Below are positions 1-6,185 of a stretch of 11,890 nucleotides of DNA, piece after piece. A program made the translations under genes and the position numbers. The notes beneath the pieces were generated by a model, which was not told the origin of the DNA, made no database searches, and saw only the letters and a list, made by a program, of their open reading frames with translations. Origin of the DNA: Candidatus Tayloriibacteriota bacterium. GTDB lineage: Bacteria > Patescibacteriota > Minisyncoccia > Phycocordibacterales > PALSA-1337. The stretch spans positions 1 through 11,890 of the forward strand of contig JANXRK010000054.1 in the NCBI GenBank assembly GCA_025353045.1, in the 5' to 3' direction. Within the stretch, counting starts at the first letter, position 1, and every line of letters begins with the position of its first letter.

Positions 1-395
1 GTAGGCGGCTTCAATGGCGTGCTTTTGCTCAAACATCAGCGCCAAAGCTAGATTATTCAGGTTTTGTGAAGTGTGATGGTGTTATAGACAAAACCGAACC
101 TGACAGACAGAGAAAGTGTGATTTTAATGCTCTTCTTGATACAGTCCGACTGGCAATCAACTGGCTTTTCGTAATCACAATTCCTATTATCACTGCACTT
201 TTTGCATATGCAGGCTTTCTCTATATGACAGGTTCTCAAGGAAACATAAAGACAGCAAGGAGCATCTTCACATCCGCCACTACTGGGTTTATAATTATGC
301 TCATCGCTTGGTTCGCGGTTGTGACAGTCATCGATTGGTTTATAACTGACACTTCAAAAGTAGTTGTAAATACATTTGTTAATACGAAAAAATAA
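1..395 (+). CDS. Two-TM VirB2/TrbC-like pilin-type protein, 5' end outside window
   Basis: The frame is open from position 3 to the TAA at 393-395. A GTG at 66 could start a 109-residue product, but I do not favour it. The codons before it read AFAQTSAPKLDYSGFVKCDG, where AFA|Q looks like the signal-peptide cleavage site of the downstream paralogs, so the real start probably lies off the window. The mature part has two cysteines (CDGV and CDFN) that could pair. Two hydrophobic helices follow (WLFVITIPIITALFAYAGFLY and TGFIIMLIAWFAVVTVIDWF), joined by the loop TGSQGNIKTARSIF. Two helices around a short basic loop after a signal peptide is the architecture of VirB2/TrbC pilins; that assignment is inferred from shape, not from a diagnostic motif. 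The stop overlaps the next ATG by one base (TAATG), implying a shared transcript. The six codons before AFAQ (RRLQWR) are not hydrophobic, so a frameshift at the extreme edge is possible. Confidence 0.7.
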   Translation, partial: RRLQWRAFAQTSAPKLDYSGFVKCDGVIDKTEPDRQRKCDFNALLDTVRLAINWLFVITIPIITALFAYAGFLYMTGSQGNIKTARSIFTSATTGFIIMLIAWFAVVTVIDWFITDTSKVVVNTFVNTKK

Positions 396-859
396 TGAAA
401 AAAGGAATTATCAATAAAATAGTTTTGGTCATAGCACTCTTTTTTATAACTTTTTCTTTCAATATCGCTTTTGCACAGAATAATTCAAGTGATGTGCCAG
501 AAGGTACGACTATAGATACTACAACACCTAAGGCAGCAGTTACTGCTACTTCAAAGAGTCCTATCAAATTAGACAACCCTATCAAAGCAAACAATATTCA
601 GCAGCTCCTATTCCAAGTTGTTGATATCATGATATTTATTGGAGCGATCGTCGCTGTCTTCGCCTTCATTTGGATTGGATTTAAATTAATTCTAGCTCAA
701 GGAAATGAATCTGCTCTCAAGGAAGCCAAAGAATATTTTCTCGCAGCAGTTATTGGAACCGCAATACTTATCGGTTCAAAAGTGATAGTTGAGGTTATGA
801 AAAATACCTTGGTAAGCGCAGGAGTGGTCGATCAGAGTCAGTTTACACAACAAAAATAA
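395..859 (+). CDS. Signal-peptide, two-TM VirB2/TrbC-like membrane protein
   Basis: This is a 154-residue protein. Residues 1-27 form a clear signal peptide: MKKG, a hydrophobic core, then AFA|Q. A Thr/Ser/Ala/Pro-rich extracytoplasmic stretch (about 28-66) precedes two hydrophobic helices, about 71-100 (containing VVDIMIFIGAIVAVFAFIWI) and about 114-134. They are joined by a short charged loop (AQGNESALKEAKEY). The order matches the neighbouring paralogs and VirB2/TrbC-type pilins, although the long Thr-rich N-terminal segment is its own. The start is ATG at 395, overlapping the preceding stop by one base. No Shine-Dalgarno sequence is visible. It probably belongs to the same operon as both neighbours; the next gene begins 10 bp downstream. 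I do not recognise a specific family, so a structural subunit of a surface or secretion apparatus is inference. Confidence 0.75.
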   Translation: MKKGIINKIVLVIALFFITFSFNIAFAQNNSSDVPEGTTIDTTTPKAAVTATSKSPIKLDNPIKANNIQQLLFQVVDIMIFIGAIVAVFAFIWIGFKLILAQGNESALKEAKEYFLAAVIGTAILIGSKVIVEVMKNTLVSAGVVDQSQFTQQK

Positions 860-869
860 TAATAAATTT

Positions 870-1409
870 ATGAAACATACATATACAAAAATAGCACTTG
901 GACTTCTTGCATTCACTCCAGCCATCACTTTTGCACAAAATAAGACATTAAAAGATATAGCTGGATCGATCGTTGAATATTTAAACATAGGATTAACTCT
1001 AATAATTGGATTAGCAGTGATTATTTTTGTGTGGAATGTAGTGAAATATTTCTTTTTTGCTGAACAAGATCGTGTTCAGGCCGGAATGTATGTTTTGTAC
1101 AGTATTATAGGATTCTTCGTTATACTTTCATTTTGGGGAATCGTTGCGGTTGTCAGAAATTCTCTCAATCTTGATGATAAAAAGCCAGACACTGTGATGT
1201 TTGGTACTGGAGGAAATGGTGGATCATCGAATAGTGTGTTTAATGGTGGGGGGAATACTGCACCTGCGACTGGAAATAATTCAAATCCACTCCCATCAAC
1301 AAGCAATAACTCATCGCCATTCCCATCAACAAGCAATAACTCAGCACCACTTCCAGCTACAAGCAACAATTCTAACCCACTTCCTCCAAGTAGTAATAAT
1401 TCAAATTAA
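870..1409 (+). CDS. Two-TM VirB2/TrbC-like protein with C-terminal Pro/Ser/Asn repeats
   Basis: This is a 179-residue protein. Residues 1-22 are a signal peptide ending TFA|Q. Helix 1 covers about 36-62 and helix 2 about 74-96, joined by FFAEQDRVQAGMYVLY. The second helix, containing GFFVILSFWGIV, closely parallels GLFVILSIWGLV of the two genes that follow, so these are paralogs. Unlike them it carries an 80-residue low-complexity C-terminal tail: Gly/Asn-rich first, then a 10-residue repeat of the form PLPSTSNNSx to the last residue. With the signal peptide removed, both termini should lie on the same side of the membrane, so the tail is probably surface-exposed and flexible, perhaps a spacer or glycosylation substrate; that is inference. 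The ATG is preceded by A/T-rich DNA with no Shine-Dalgarno sequence. Confidence 0.78.
   Translation: MKHTYTKIALGLLAFTPAITFAQNKTLKDIAGSIVEYLNIGLTLIIGLAVIIFVWNVVKYFFFAEQDRVQAGMYVLYSIIGFFVILSFWGIVAVVRNSLNLDDKKPDTVMFGTGGNGGSSNSVFNGGGNTAPATGNNSNPLPSTSNNSSPFPSTSNNSAPLPATSNNSNPLPPSSNNSN
1257..1406 (+). repeat. 30-bp (10-codon) in-frame tandem repeat, five units
   Basis: Units start at 1257 (degenerate, TAPATGNNSN), 1287, 1317, 1347 and 1377, each exactly 30 bp. The last unit ends directly before the TAA stop at 1407-1409. The protein consensus is P-(L/F)-P-(S/A/P)-(T/S)-S-N-N-S-x. Units two and three share a long run of identical bases (cccatcaacaagcaataact), while the outer units have diverged, the usual pattern of a growing minisatellite. 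Confidence 0.9.
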
Positions 1410-1418
1410 TAAAATAAT

Positions 1419-1841
1419 ATGAAAAAACTTATTGCAATTATCTTGTTACTAACTCCAAGCCTAGCTTTTGCCCAGGTCTATGGCAACGTCCAATACGGTG
1501 CTCCAGTCGTTCCTCCACAACAGCAATATAGTCAACAAGGCGGATTGCGAGATATAAATGGAGTTGCTCAAAAAGCAACGTATATTGGAGATTTGGTAAT
1601 AGGTTTAGCTATTGCTTTGGCGGTAGTTTGGATTATCATCAATGTCATCCGCTATCTCATCGCAGGAGGTGAAGAAGATCGAAAGAAGGGAGGTATGGCG
1701 ATTCTCTACGGAGTTATTGGTTTGTTCGTTATTTTGTCGATTTGGGGATTGGTATCTATTCTTACAGGAACCTTCCGTTTTGCTCAAAACCAAAAGCCAA
1801 GTTTTGAAAATATCAAAATTTCGAAGCCAACAGGTATATAA
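1419..1841 (+). CDS. Two-TM VirB2/TrbC-like pilin-type protein (paralog of the 1923 gene)
   Basis: This is a 140-residue protein with a signal peptide at 1-18 (MKKLIAIILLLTPSLAFA|Q). A Gln/Pro/Tyr-rich segment (about 19-42) follows, then the motif DINGVAQKAT at 45-54. Helix 1 covers about 57-81 (containing GLAIALAVVWIIINVIRYLI), a charged loop GGEEDRKKGG covers 83-92, and helix 2 covers about 94-116. The order signal peptide, helix, basic loop, helix is typical of VirB2/TrbC-type pilin subunits; function is inferred from this architecture and from the tandem context. It starts 9 bp after the previous stop, with no Shine-Dalgarno sequence. Codons for residues 70-110 lie in DNA that is base-for-base identical to the next gene, whereas the rest differs at many silent sites. 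Confidence 0.78.
   Translation: MKKLIAIILLLTPSLAFAQVYGNVQYGAPVVPPQQQYSQQGGLRDINGVAQKATYIGDLVIGLAIALAVVWIIINVIRYLIAGGEEDRKKGGMAILYGVIGLFVILSIWGLVSILTGTFRFAQNQKPSFENIKISKPTGI
1626..1748 (+). repeat. 123-bp identical patch, copy 1 (copy 2 at 2064-2186)
   Basis: Every base of 1626-1748 is repeated at 2064-2186, an offset of 438 bp in the same orientation and reading frame. The patch encodes the end of helix 1, the GGEEDRKKGG loop and most of helix 2. Identity stops abruptly at both edges: the base before and the base after both differ. Confidence 0.95.
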
Positions 1842-1843
1842 GT

Positions 1844-1922
1844 CTATCCACATATTGATTTGTGTTATCTGGTGTAGTTGATATAATTTGTGGGTTATTA
1901 TTAAATCAAACATTATTTTTTT
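1844..1922 (+). promoter_or_regulatory. Extended -10 promoter for the 1923 gene
   Basis: This 81-bp gap lies inside the tandem array. It contains TGATATAAT, a full extended -10 element with TATAAT at 1882-1887. A weak -35 candidate is TTGTGT at 1860-1865 with a 16-bp spacer. The expected transcript start near 1894 would leave a leader of about 29 nt before the ATG at 1923. The gap also holds CTATCCACA at 1844-1852, one base off a DnaA box, probably by chance. Confidence 0.55.
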
Positions 1923-2291
1923 ATGAAGAAACTCATCGCCCTTGTTCTCGCATTTTCACCAAGCTTTGCATTTGCACAAGCATTGAATGATATTAACGGT
2001 GTTGCACAGAAAGCAACAAATATTGGAAACCTTGTTGTTCAGCTCGCGATCTCACTTGCTGTTGTTTGGATTATCATCAATGTCATCCGCTATCTCATCG
2101 CAGGAGGTGAAGAAGATCGAAAGAAGGGAGGTATGGCGATTCTCTACGGAGTTATTGGTTTGTTCGTTATTTTGTCGATTTGGGGACTTGTATATCTCTT
2201 AACAAACTCATTCCAATTTGGTCAAAACCGAGCACCTATTCAGAAAATTGATAATATTCAACTTCCTCCCCCAGTTATCGTTCCTAACTAA
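1923..2291 (+). CDS. Two-TM VirB2/TrbC-like pilin-type protein (paralog of the 1419 gene)
   Basis: This is a 122-residue protein, the most compact of the set. It has a signal peptide at 1-18 (FSPSFAFA|Q), then DINGVAQKAT at 23-32, helix 1 at about 35-59, the loop GGEEDRKKGG at 61-70, helix 2 at about 72-94, and a Pro-rich end (LPPPVIVPN). It differs from the upstream paralog mainly by lacking the Gln/Pro/Tyr-rich N-terminal insert and by its C-terminal tail. The whole loop-helix-2 region is identical in DNA to that paralog. It has its own extended -10 promoter in the 81-bp gap upstream, so it may be expressed separately from the four genes before it. A role as a filament or channel subunit is inferred from architecture only. 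Confidence 0.78.
   Translation: MKKLIALVLAFSPSFAFAQALNDINGVAQKATNIGNLVVQLAISLAVVWIIINVIRYLIAGGEEDRKKGGMAILYGVIGLFVILSIWGLVYLLTNSFQFGQNRAPIQKIDNIQLPPPVIVPN
2064..2186 (+). repeat. 123-bp identical patch, copy 2 (copy 1 at 1626-1748)
   Basis: This is an exact same-strand copy of 1626-1748. The flanking homologous codons (for example those for DINGVAQKAT) differ at several third positions between the two genes, so this patch is much younger than the duplication itself. Confidence 0.95.
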
Positions 2292-2616
2292 TTTCTACAT
2301 GTTTAATTTGGTCAATGTTGCACACGCTCAGACCGCTTCAAAAGTACTTAAAGATAATCCATCATTAGGAGGCTTACTTGGAAAAATTACTGATACTATA
2401 GTTAATCCTGTTCTCAGTGTTCTCTTTGTACTCGCCTTCTTTATCTTTGTTTGGGGAATATTCGGTATGATTTTAAGTCAGGATGATTCAGAGAAAAGAA
2501 ATAATGGGAAGAGAAGTATTTTGTGGGGAACTATTGGAATGGTGGTTATGCTCTCAGCTTACGGCATCATTCGATTGATAGCAGGAACGCTCAATGTACC
2601 AGATCCTTTTTTGTAG
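2218..2616 (+). CDS. Two-TM VirB2/TrbC-like membrane protein, start overlaps previous gene
   Basis: The frame gives 132 residues from the TTG at 2218. An ATG at 2299 sits 7 bp after the previous stop and would be a default choice, but it leaves only MFNLVNVAHA before the AHA|Q cleavage site, too short for a signal peptide. Starting at TTG 2218 (or TTG 2248) adds basic residues and a hydrophobic core (KLIIFNFLPQLSFLTNFYMF). I therefore prefer an upstream start overlapping the 1923 gene by 44-74 bp. The mature protein has helix 1 at about 62-86 (containing SVLFVLAFFIFVWGIFGMIL), a charged loop (SQDDSEKRNNGKRS), and helix 2 at about 100-122. It is the last member of the tandem set. The loop differs in sequence from its neighbours but not in character. 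Confidence 0.7.
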   Translation: MVKTEHLFRKLIIFNFLPQLSFLTNFYMFNLVNVAHAQTASKVLKDNPSLGGLLGKITDTIVNPVLSVLFVLAFFIFVWGIFGMILSQDDSEKRNNGKRSILWGTIGMVVMLSAYGIIRLIAGTLNVPDPFL

Positions 2617-2636
2617 ACTAAAATTAAATAATAAGT

Positions 2637-2667
2637 AAAAAAATACAGCCCGGACATACGTCCGGGC
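2637..2667 (-). terminator. Intrinsic terminator of the GC-rich minus-strand gene
   Basis: A perfect 8-bp GC-rich stem (GCCCGGAC at 2648-2655, GTCCGGGC at 2660-2667) encloses a 4-base loop. On the minus strand it is followed, four bases later, by seven T (2643-2637), a textbook intrinsic terminator just after the TAA at 2685-2687. In the plus direction the tail (CGTGTTCGTTTCT) is a poorer U-tract, so termination of the plus-strand array here is possible but weaker. Confidence 0.85.
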
Positions 2668-2684
2668 CGTGTTCGTTTCTGTAG

Positions 2685-3806
2685 TTACTTCCGGCGGGTG
2701 AGAGGAGAGAGTTTGATGTCCACTTCCATCCCTTCAGGCGATAGCATGTTCTTGTCGCCTGTGTATATTATCCAGTAGGAGATCACCCCATCATAGTGCG
2801 GACTCTTCGGGGTGAGCCCAACCAGACCAACATTTTCCAGGCTGTTGGTGTTTGCAAACACCATGAACGAATTTCGGTTCGCTCGTGGCCAGAACTGGAT
2901 ATCGCAGTCGACCGGCGTGATGAACCAGGTTCCCAGCGCGTCTGGAGCCACGTAGTTGGTAACCATGATCGGTTTCGCGCCAGGCTCAGGGAGTTTGATT
3001 CCCCGAGCCACGTATATCGCGTTTGTTGGGACCCGAGAGTCCAGACTAAGCGTTGACATGGTCGCGACCAGTGCATCGGGCGCAGCTTCTTGTGTCGCGG
3101 ACTGATCTGCGACAGGGGCTGACTCAGGAATCGGGGTGGATTTATCGGAGTCTCCAGTGACGAAAGACCAGAATGATTTCCACCAGCCCTTCTCCTTGAC
3201 TTGTGTCGTCGGAGTCGATGAGGGTGCGGCCGCGGGGGCGGGCGCACCCGAGGGAACTCGTGCAGAAGCCGTCGAAGCTTGAGGCTTCGTGGTCGGTGTA
3301 GTGGAGCTAGGGGGAGTCACAGCGGACCGGTCGGTCTGCAGAGATTCCAACCTCCCTTCAAGTCGAGCCTTCTCGAGCTCGAGGCCTATGTTTCTCTTAG
3401 CGCAAGAGCTTCCTACCCAGCCCGAGAGCAGCATTAGTAGAAAGATAGCAAGGAGCTTCAGAGCCGATCTCCAGATCGCTCTGATGATACGCTCAGGCCA
3501 AGCGTGATTGTTGAATTTCAGGGAGTTCGACGGCCCTGGGGTGCGTGCACCTCCATTTGGATCGTCCTTGAAGGGATTCACCTTGAGGGTGAATGTTTCG
3601 CCTTTGGCGAGTCGTTCGTGCCACCGATCCATCTTCGTCAGATCGAGGCCGTCATTATACCTAACGTTGGTTGCGGAGCCAGCGGTGTCGCCTTGCTTAT
3701 CGTAGGCCGCCAAGTCGAAGATGGTGTAATCATTCCGATCGAAGTCACAAGTCACCTTCGAAAACTTACGAAGGAACTTGAGCTTCTGTGGTTGTCTCAT
3801 TGTCAT
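2685..3806 (-). CDS. Unrecognised single-pass membrane protein, GC-rich, probably acquired
   Basis: The frame stays open to 3953, but I start at the ATG at 3806 (MTMRQPQKL, 373 residues) because a good promoter lies at 3877-3905, inside the longer frame. Residues 1-107 are polar with many Asp/Lys. A helix at about 114-133 (LKLLAIFLLMLLSGW) is preceded by RIIRAIWRSALK, predicting N-in/C-out topology. A short coiled coil (about 141-160, LEKARLEGRLESL), a Pro/Ser/Thr/Ala linker (about 161-205) and WWKSFWSFVTG (208-218) follow. The last 130 residues look like a compact beta-rich domain. I recognise no family. Lines of sequence I counted here are 52-63% GC, against about 38% in a valS line, and GC-rich codons are favoured. 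It lies opposite to both flanking plus-strand blocks with its own promoter and terminator. An envelope-spanning role is inferred from topology only. Confidence 0.72.
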   Translation of the reverse strand: MTMRQPQKLKFLRKFSKVTCDFDRNDYTIFDLAAYDKQGDTAGSATNVRYNDGLDLTKMDRWHERLAKGETFTLKVNPFKDDPNGGARTPGPSNSLKFNNHAWPERIIRAIWRSALKLLAIFLLMLLSGWVGSSCAKRNIGLELEKARLEGRLESLQTDRSAVTPPSSTTPTTKPQASTASARVPSGAPAPAAAPSSTPTTQVKEKGWWKSFWSFVTGDSDKSTPIPESAPVADQSATQEAAPDALVATMSTLSLDSRVPTNAIYVARGIKLPEPGAKPIMVTNYVAPDALGTWFITPVDCDIQFWPRANRNSFMVFANTNSLENVGLVGLTPKSPHYDGVISYWIIYTGDKNMLSPEGMEVDIKLSPLTRRK

Positions 3807-3876
3807 AACGTTATCCGATTGCAGGGCTTTTAAGGGCCCAGTTTTTGTTGTCAATGACCTGCTGAGGTCTGGTGTA

Positions 3877-3905
3877 ATAGTAACATAGATATAGATATAA
3901 GTCAA
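3877..3905 (-). promoter_or_regulatory. Promoter of the GC-rich minus-strand gene
   Basis: Read on the minus strand, TTGACT (3905-3900) is followed by a 17-bp spacer and TACTAT (3882-3877), with TG one base before the -10 (TGTTACTAT). Transcription should begin near 3870, giving a leader of about 65 nt before the ATG at 3806. The leader contains a small inverted repeat, GACCT/AGGTC, at 3855-3868. Confidence 0.7.
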
Positions 3906-3959
3906 TAATAGAAATAAGGCTCTAAATAAGGTCAAAAAGAGGCAAAAAAACAATATTTC

Positions 3960-3975
3960 TGTTATGATTTGCTCA
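3960..3975 (+). promoter_or_regulatory. Extended -10 directly upstream of valS (leaderless)
   Basis: TGTTATGAT at 3960-3968 is an extended -10 element (TG-n-TATGAT) with no convincing -35. Its last base lies exactly seven bases before the A of ATG 3975, the normal distance from the end of a -10 to the transcript start. The mRNA should therefore begin at, or within a base or two of, the start codon. Confidence 0.6.
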
Positions 3976-6095
3976 TGAATGAAAAGTTCCTAAAACCCTA
4001 TAATCACCTCGAAGTTGAGGACAAAATTTACTCTGATTGGATCGAAAGCGGATATTTTAATCCTGATAATTTACCGAAGCGTCATGAGGAGCCTTACACT
4101 ATTGTTTTACCTCCTCCAAATGTGACCGGAACTCTGCATATGGGTCATGCGGCAATGCTTGCAATCGAAGATATTTTGATTCGATACAAAAGAATGAAGG
4201 GTTTCAAAACCCTATGGCTTCCGGGTACTGATCACGCGGCGATAGCTACTCAATCAAAAGTTGAAAAAGAATTAGTAAAAGCAGAAGGAACAAATCGCCA
4301 TGATTTGGGCCGAGAAGTTTTTTTGAAAAAAGTAAATGACTTTGCAACAACTAGTCACGATACTATCGTTACTCAAGTTAAAAAAATGGGGGCTTCGATT
4401 GATTGGTCTCGAGAAGCCTTTACATTGGATGAAAAAAGAAATCTGGCCGTTCGAACGGCATTTAAAGAAATGTATGATCTTGGACTAATTTATCGTGGAA
4501 ATCGAATCGTAAACTGGGATCCAAAAGGTCAAACAACTATTTCTGATGATGAAATTGTTTATGAAGAACAAAAGACTAAGTTTTATTATTTTAAATACGG
4601 ACCTTTTACTATTGGAACAGCGCGACCAGAAACAAAATTCGGCGATAAGTACGTTGTAATGCACCCTGATGACGAACGCTATGTAAAATATAAACACGGA
4701 GATACTTTTGAATTGGAATGGATCAATGGACATATCACTGCAACAGTTATAAAAGACGAATCTATCGATATGACGTTTGGAACTGGAGTTATGACTATTA
4801 CTCCGTATCATAGTACGGTCGACTTTGAAATTGCAGAACGACACAAACTCTCTGGAGAACAAATAATTGATAAGGTTGGAAAACTTCTACCAGTCGCTGG
4901 AGAATTTTCTGGTATGAAAATCGCTGAAGCTCGACCAAAGATTGTTGAGAAATTAAAAGCCAAGGGACTTTTAGAAAAAGAAGAGGATTATACTCACAAC
5001 ATCGCAACAGCAGAAAGAACAGGTGGAATTGTTGAGCCTCAAGTTATGCTTCAATGGTTTATCGCTGTAAATAAAAAGTTCAAGAAAAATGGCAAAGAGC
5101 AGACATTAAAAGAAATGATGCTTGAAGTTGTTGAGAGTAAAAAAATTACTATTATTCCTGATAGATTTGAAAAAACCTATATTCATTGGATTAATAATCT
5201 TCGTGATTGGTGCATCTCGAGACAGATTTGGTATGGACATCGAATCCCCGTTTGGTATAAGAGCGAAGAGATTTACGTTGGTATTGAAGAACCAAGGGGT
5301 GAAGGTTGGAAGCAGGATGAAGACACTTTGGATACTTGGTTTTCATCTGGTCTTTGGACATTTTCAACTTTGGGGTGGCCAGAAAAGACTACTGATCTGA
5401 AAACCTTCCATCCTACGGATCTTTTGGAAACAGGATATGATATTTTGTTTTTTTGGGTTGCTCGAATGATTTTGATGACCGGTTGTTTGCTTGATACTAT
5501 TCCATTTAAGACTGTGTATCTTCACGGTCTTGTGCGAGATGGAAAAGGAAAGAAAATGTCAAAATCTTTAGGAAATATTATTGATCCTCTTGATATGATT
5601 GAAAAATATGGTGCAGATGCTACTCGCCTCTCGCTTATCATTGGAAATGGACCTGGAAATGATTTGAAACTTTCTGAAGATAAAGTCAGAGGATATAAAC
5701 ACTTTGCAAATAAACTTTGGAATATTACTCGCTTTGTTTTGACTACTGTTGAAAGTGAAGTTTTAGATGAAAATACTGTCTCTGATAAGGAACTCGATGA
5801 TCTTTTGAAAGATGTGACGTCAGATATGGAAAATTATCGCCTATATTTAGCAGGTGAAAAGCTTTATCATTACGCTTGGCATCGTTTTGCTGATGAGATT
5901 CTTGAAGAGAGTAAAAGGGTTTTGAAAGAGGGAACAGTTGAAGAAATAAAATCACGAAAGCAATTTTTGCTTTATACGCTTTCAAAAATTTTGATTGCCC
6001 TCCATCCTTTCATTCCGTATGTGACTGAAGAGATTTGGAAAGACATGCCGATCAAAGATAAGAAGATGTTAATGATTGAAGAGTGGCCGGTTTAG
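3975..6095 (+). CDS. valS: Valyl-tRNA synthetase, shortened class I form
   Basis: This cytoplasmic enzyme charges tRNA-Val with valine. From ATG 3975 it has 706 residues; an in-frame TTG at 3969 is less likely because it would fall upstream of the predicted transcript start. Signature elements are PPPNVTGTLHMGH with the HIGH motif at 55-58, the CP1 editing-domain motif GTARPET (214-220), WCISRQIWYGHRIPVWY (412-428), TLDTWFSSGLW (451-461), and KMSKS at 527-531. The segment from KLWNITRF (580-587) to HPFIPYVTEEIW (677-688) is the anticodon-binding helical domain. Typical bacterial ValRS has roughly 850-950 residues. This one ends just after EEWPV, lacking the C-terminal coiled-coil arm, and the region between VWY and DTLDTW has no zinc-binding cysteines. 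Shortening is spread over several places and all catalytic motifs are intact, so it should be functional. Confidence 0.97.
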   Translation: MNEKFLKPYNHLEVEDKIYSDWIESGYFNPDNLPKRHEEPYTIVLPPPNVTGTLHMGHAAMLAIEDILIRYKRMKGFKTLWLPGTDHAAIATQSKVEKELVKAEGTNRHDLGREVFLKKVNDFATTSHDTIVTQVKKMGASIDWSREAFTLDEKRNLAVRTAFKEMYDLGLIYRGNRIVNWDPKGQTTISDDEIVYEEQKTKFYYFKYGPFTIGTARPETKFGDKYVVMHPDDERYVKYKHGDTFELEWINGHITATVIKDESIDMTFGTGVMTITPYHSTVDFEIAERHKLSGEQIIDKVGKLLPVAGEFSGMKIAEARPKIVEKLKAKGLLEKEEDYTHNIATAERTGGIVEPQVMLQWFIAVNKKFKKNGKEQTLKEMMLEVVESKKITIIPDRFEKTYIHWINNLRDWCISRQIWYGHRIPVWYKSEEIYVGIEEPRGEGWKQDEDTLDTWFSSGLWTFSTLGWPEKTTDLKTFHPTDLLETGYDILFFWVARMILMTGCLLDTIPFKTVYLHGLVRDGKGKKMSKSLGNIIDPLDMIEKYGADATRLSLIIGNGPGNDLKLSEDKVRGYKHFANKLWNITRFVLTTVESEVLDENTVSDKELDDLLKDVTSDMENYRLYLAGEKLYHYAWHRFADEILEESKRVLKEGTVEEIKSRKQFLLYTLSKILIALHPFIPYVTEEIWKDMPIKDKKMLMIEEWPV

Positions 6096-6116
6096 TTTGA
6101 CAATACAAAAAACATA

Positions 6117-6154
6117 AAATCAAATGTGACCTAGTATAAGGTCAATTTTGATTT
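6117..6154 (+). terminator. Imperfect A/T-rich hairpin after valS, possible terminator
   Basis: AAATCAAA (6117-6124) pairs with TTTGATTT (6147-6154), and inside that TGACC (6127-6131) pairs with GGTCA (6140-6144). There is a 2x2 internal mismatch and an 8-base loop. It lies 22 bp after the valS stop and is followed by the T-rich ATTTCTTCATTT. The stem is A/T-rich, so it may be a weak terminator or an operator instead. Confidence 0.4.
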
Positions 6155-6164
6155 ATTTCTTCAT

Positions 6165-6173
6165 TTATCCACA
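6165..6173 (+). other. Perfect DnaA-box sequence TTATCCACA
   Basis: This nine-base match to the strict DnaA box lies between valS and the pilB promoter array. No second perfect box was found in the window and no replication genes are nearby. It could be a regulatory DnaA site or a chance match in A/T-rich DNA. Confidence 0.35.
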
Positions 6174-6185
6174 GACAAGCTATTA

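Noticed and set aside
66..68. GTG at 66 as start of the first gene
   Set aside because: Codons upstream are clearly part of the protein (SGFVKCDG and an AFA|Q cleavage site), so the start is probably off the window.
1257..1406. CRISPR array
   Set aside because: The repeats are contiguous, in frame and coding, with no unique spacers.
1642..1881. Alternate-frame open frames in the two paralogs starting MSSAISSQEV (1642 and in the 1987 frame)
   Set aside because: The same shadow appears twice only because the underlying 123 bp is identical; the signal-peptide frame is the real one.
3504..3833. Plus-strand open frames opposite the GC-rich gene (also 2796-3056 and 3289-3507)
   Set aside because: They are mirror frames of a GC-rich gene, with no recognisable motifs, no promoter and no better codon pattern.
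3807..3953. N-terminal extension of the minus-strand gene to 3953
   Set aside because: The promoter at 3877-3905 lies inside it, and base composition changes to A/T-rich upstream of 3806.
6097..6125. TTGACA at 6097-6102 as a -35 promoter element
   Set aside because: No acceptable -10 lies 16-18 bp downstream (TCAAAT/CAAATG).
6165..6173. Replication origin at the DnaA box
   Set aside because: There is only one perfect box, no cluster, no dnaA/dnaN or other replication genes; CTATCCACA at 1844 is an imperfect isolated match.
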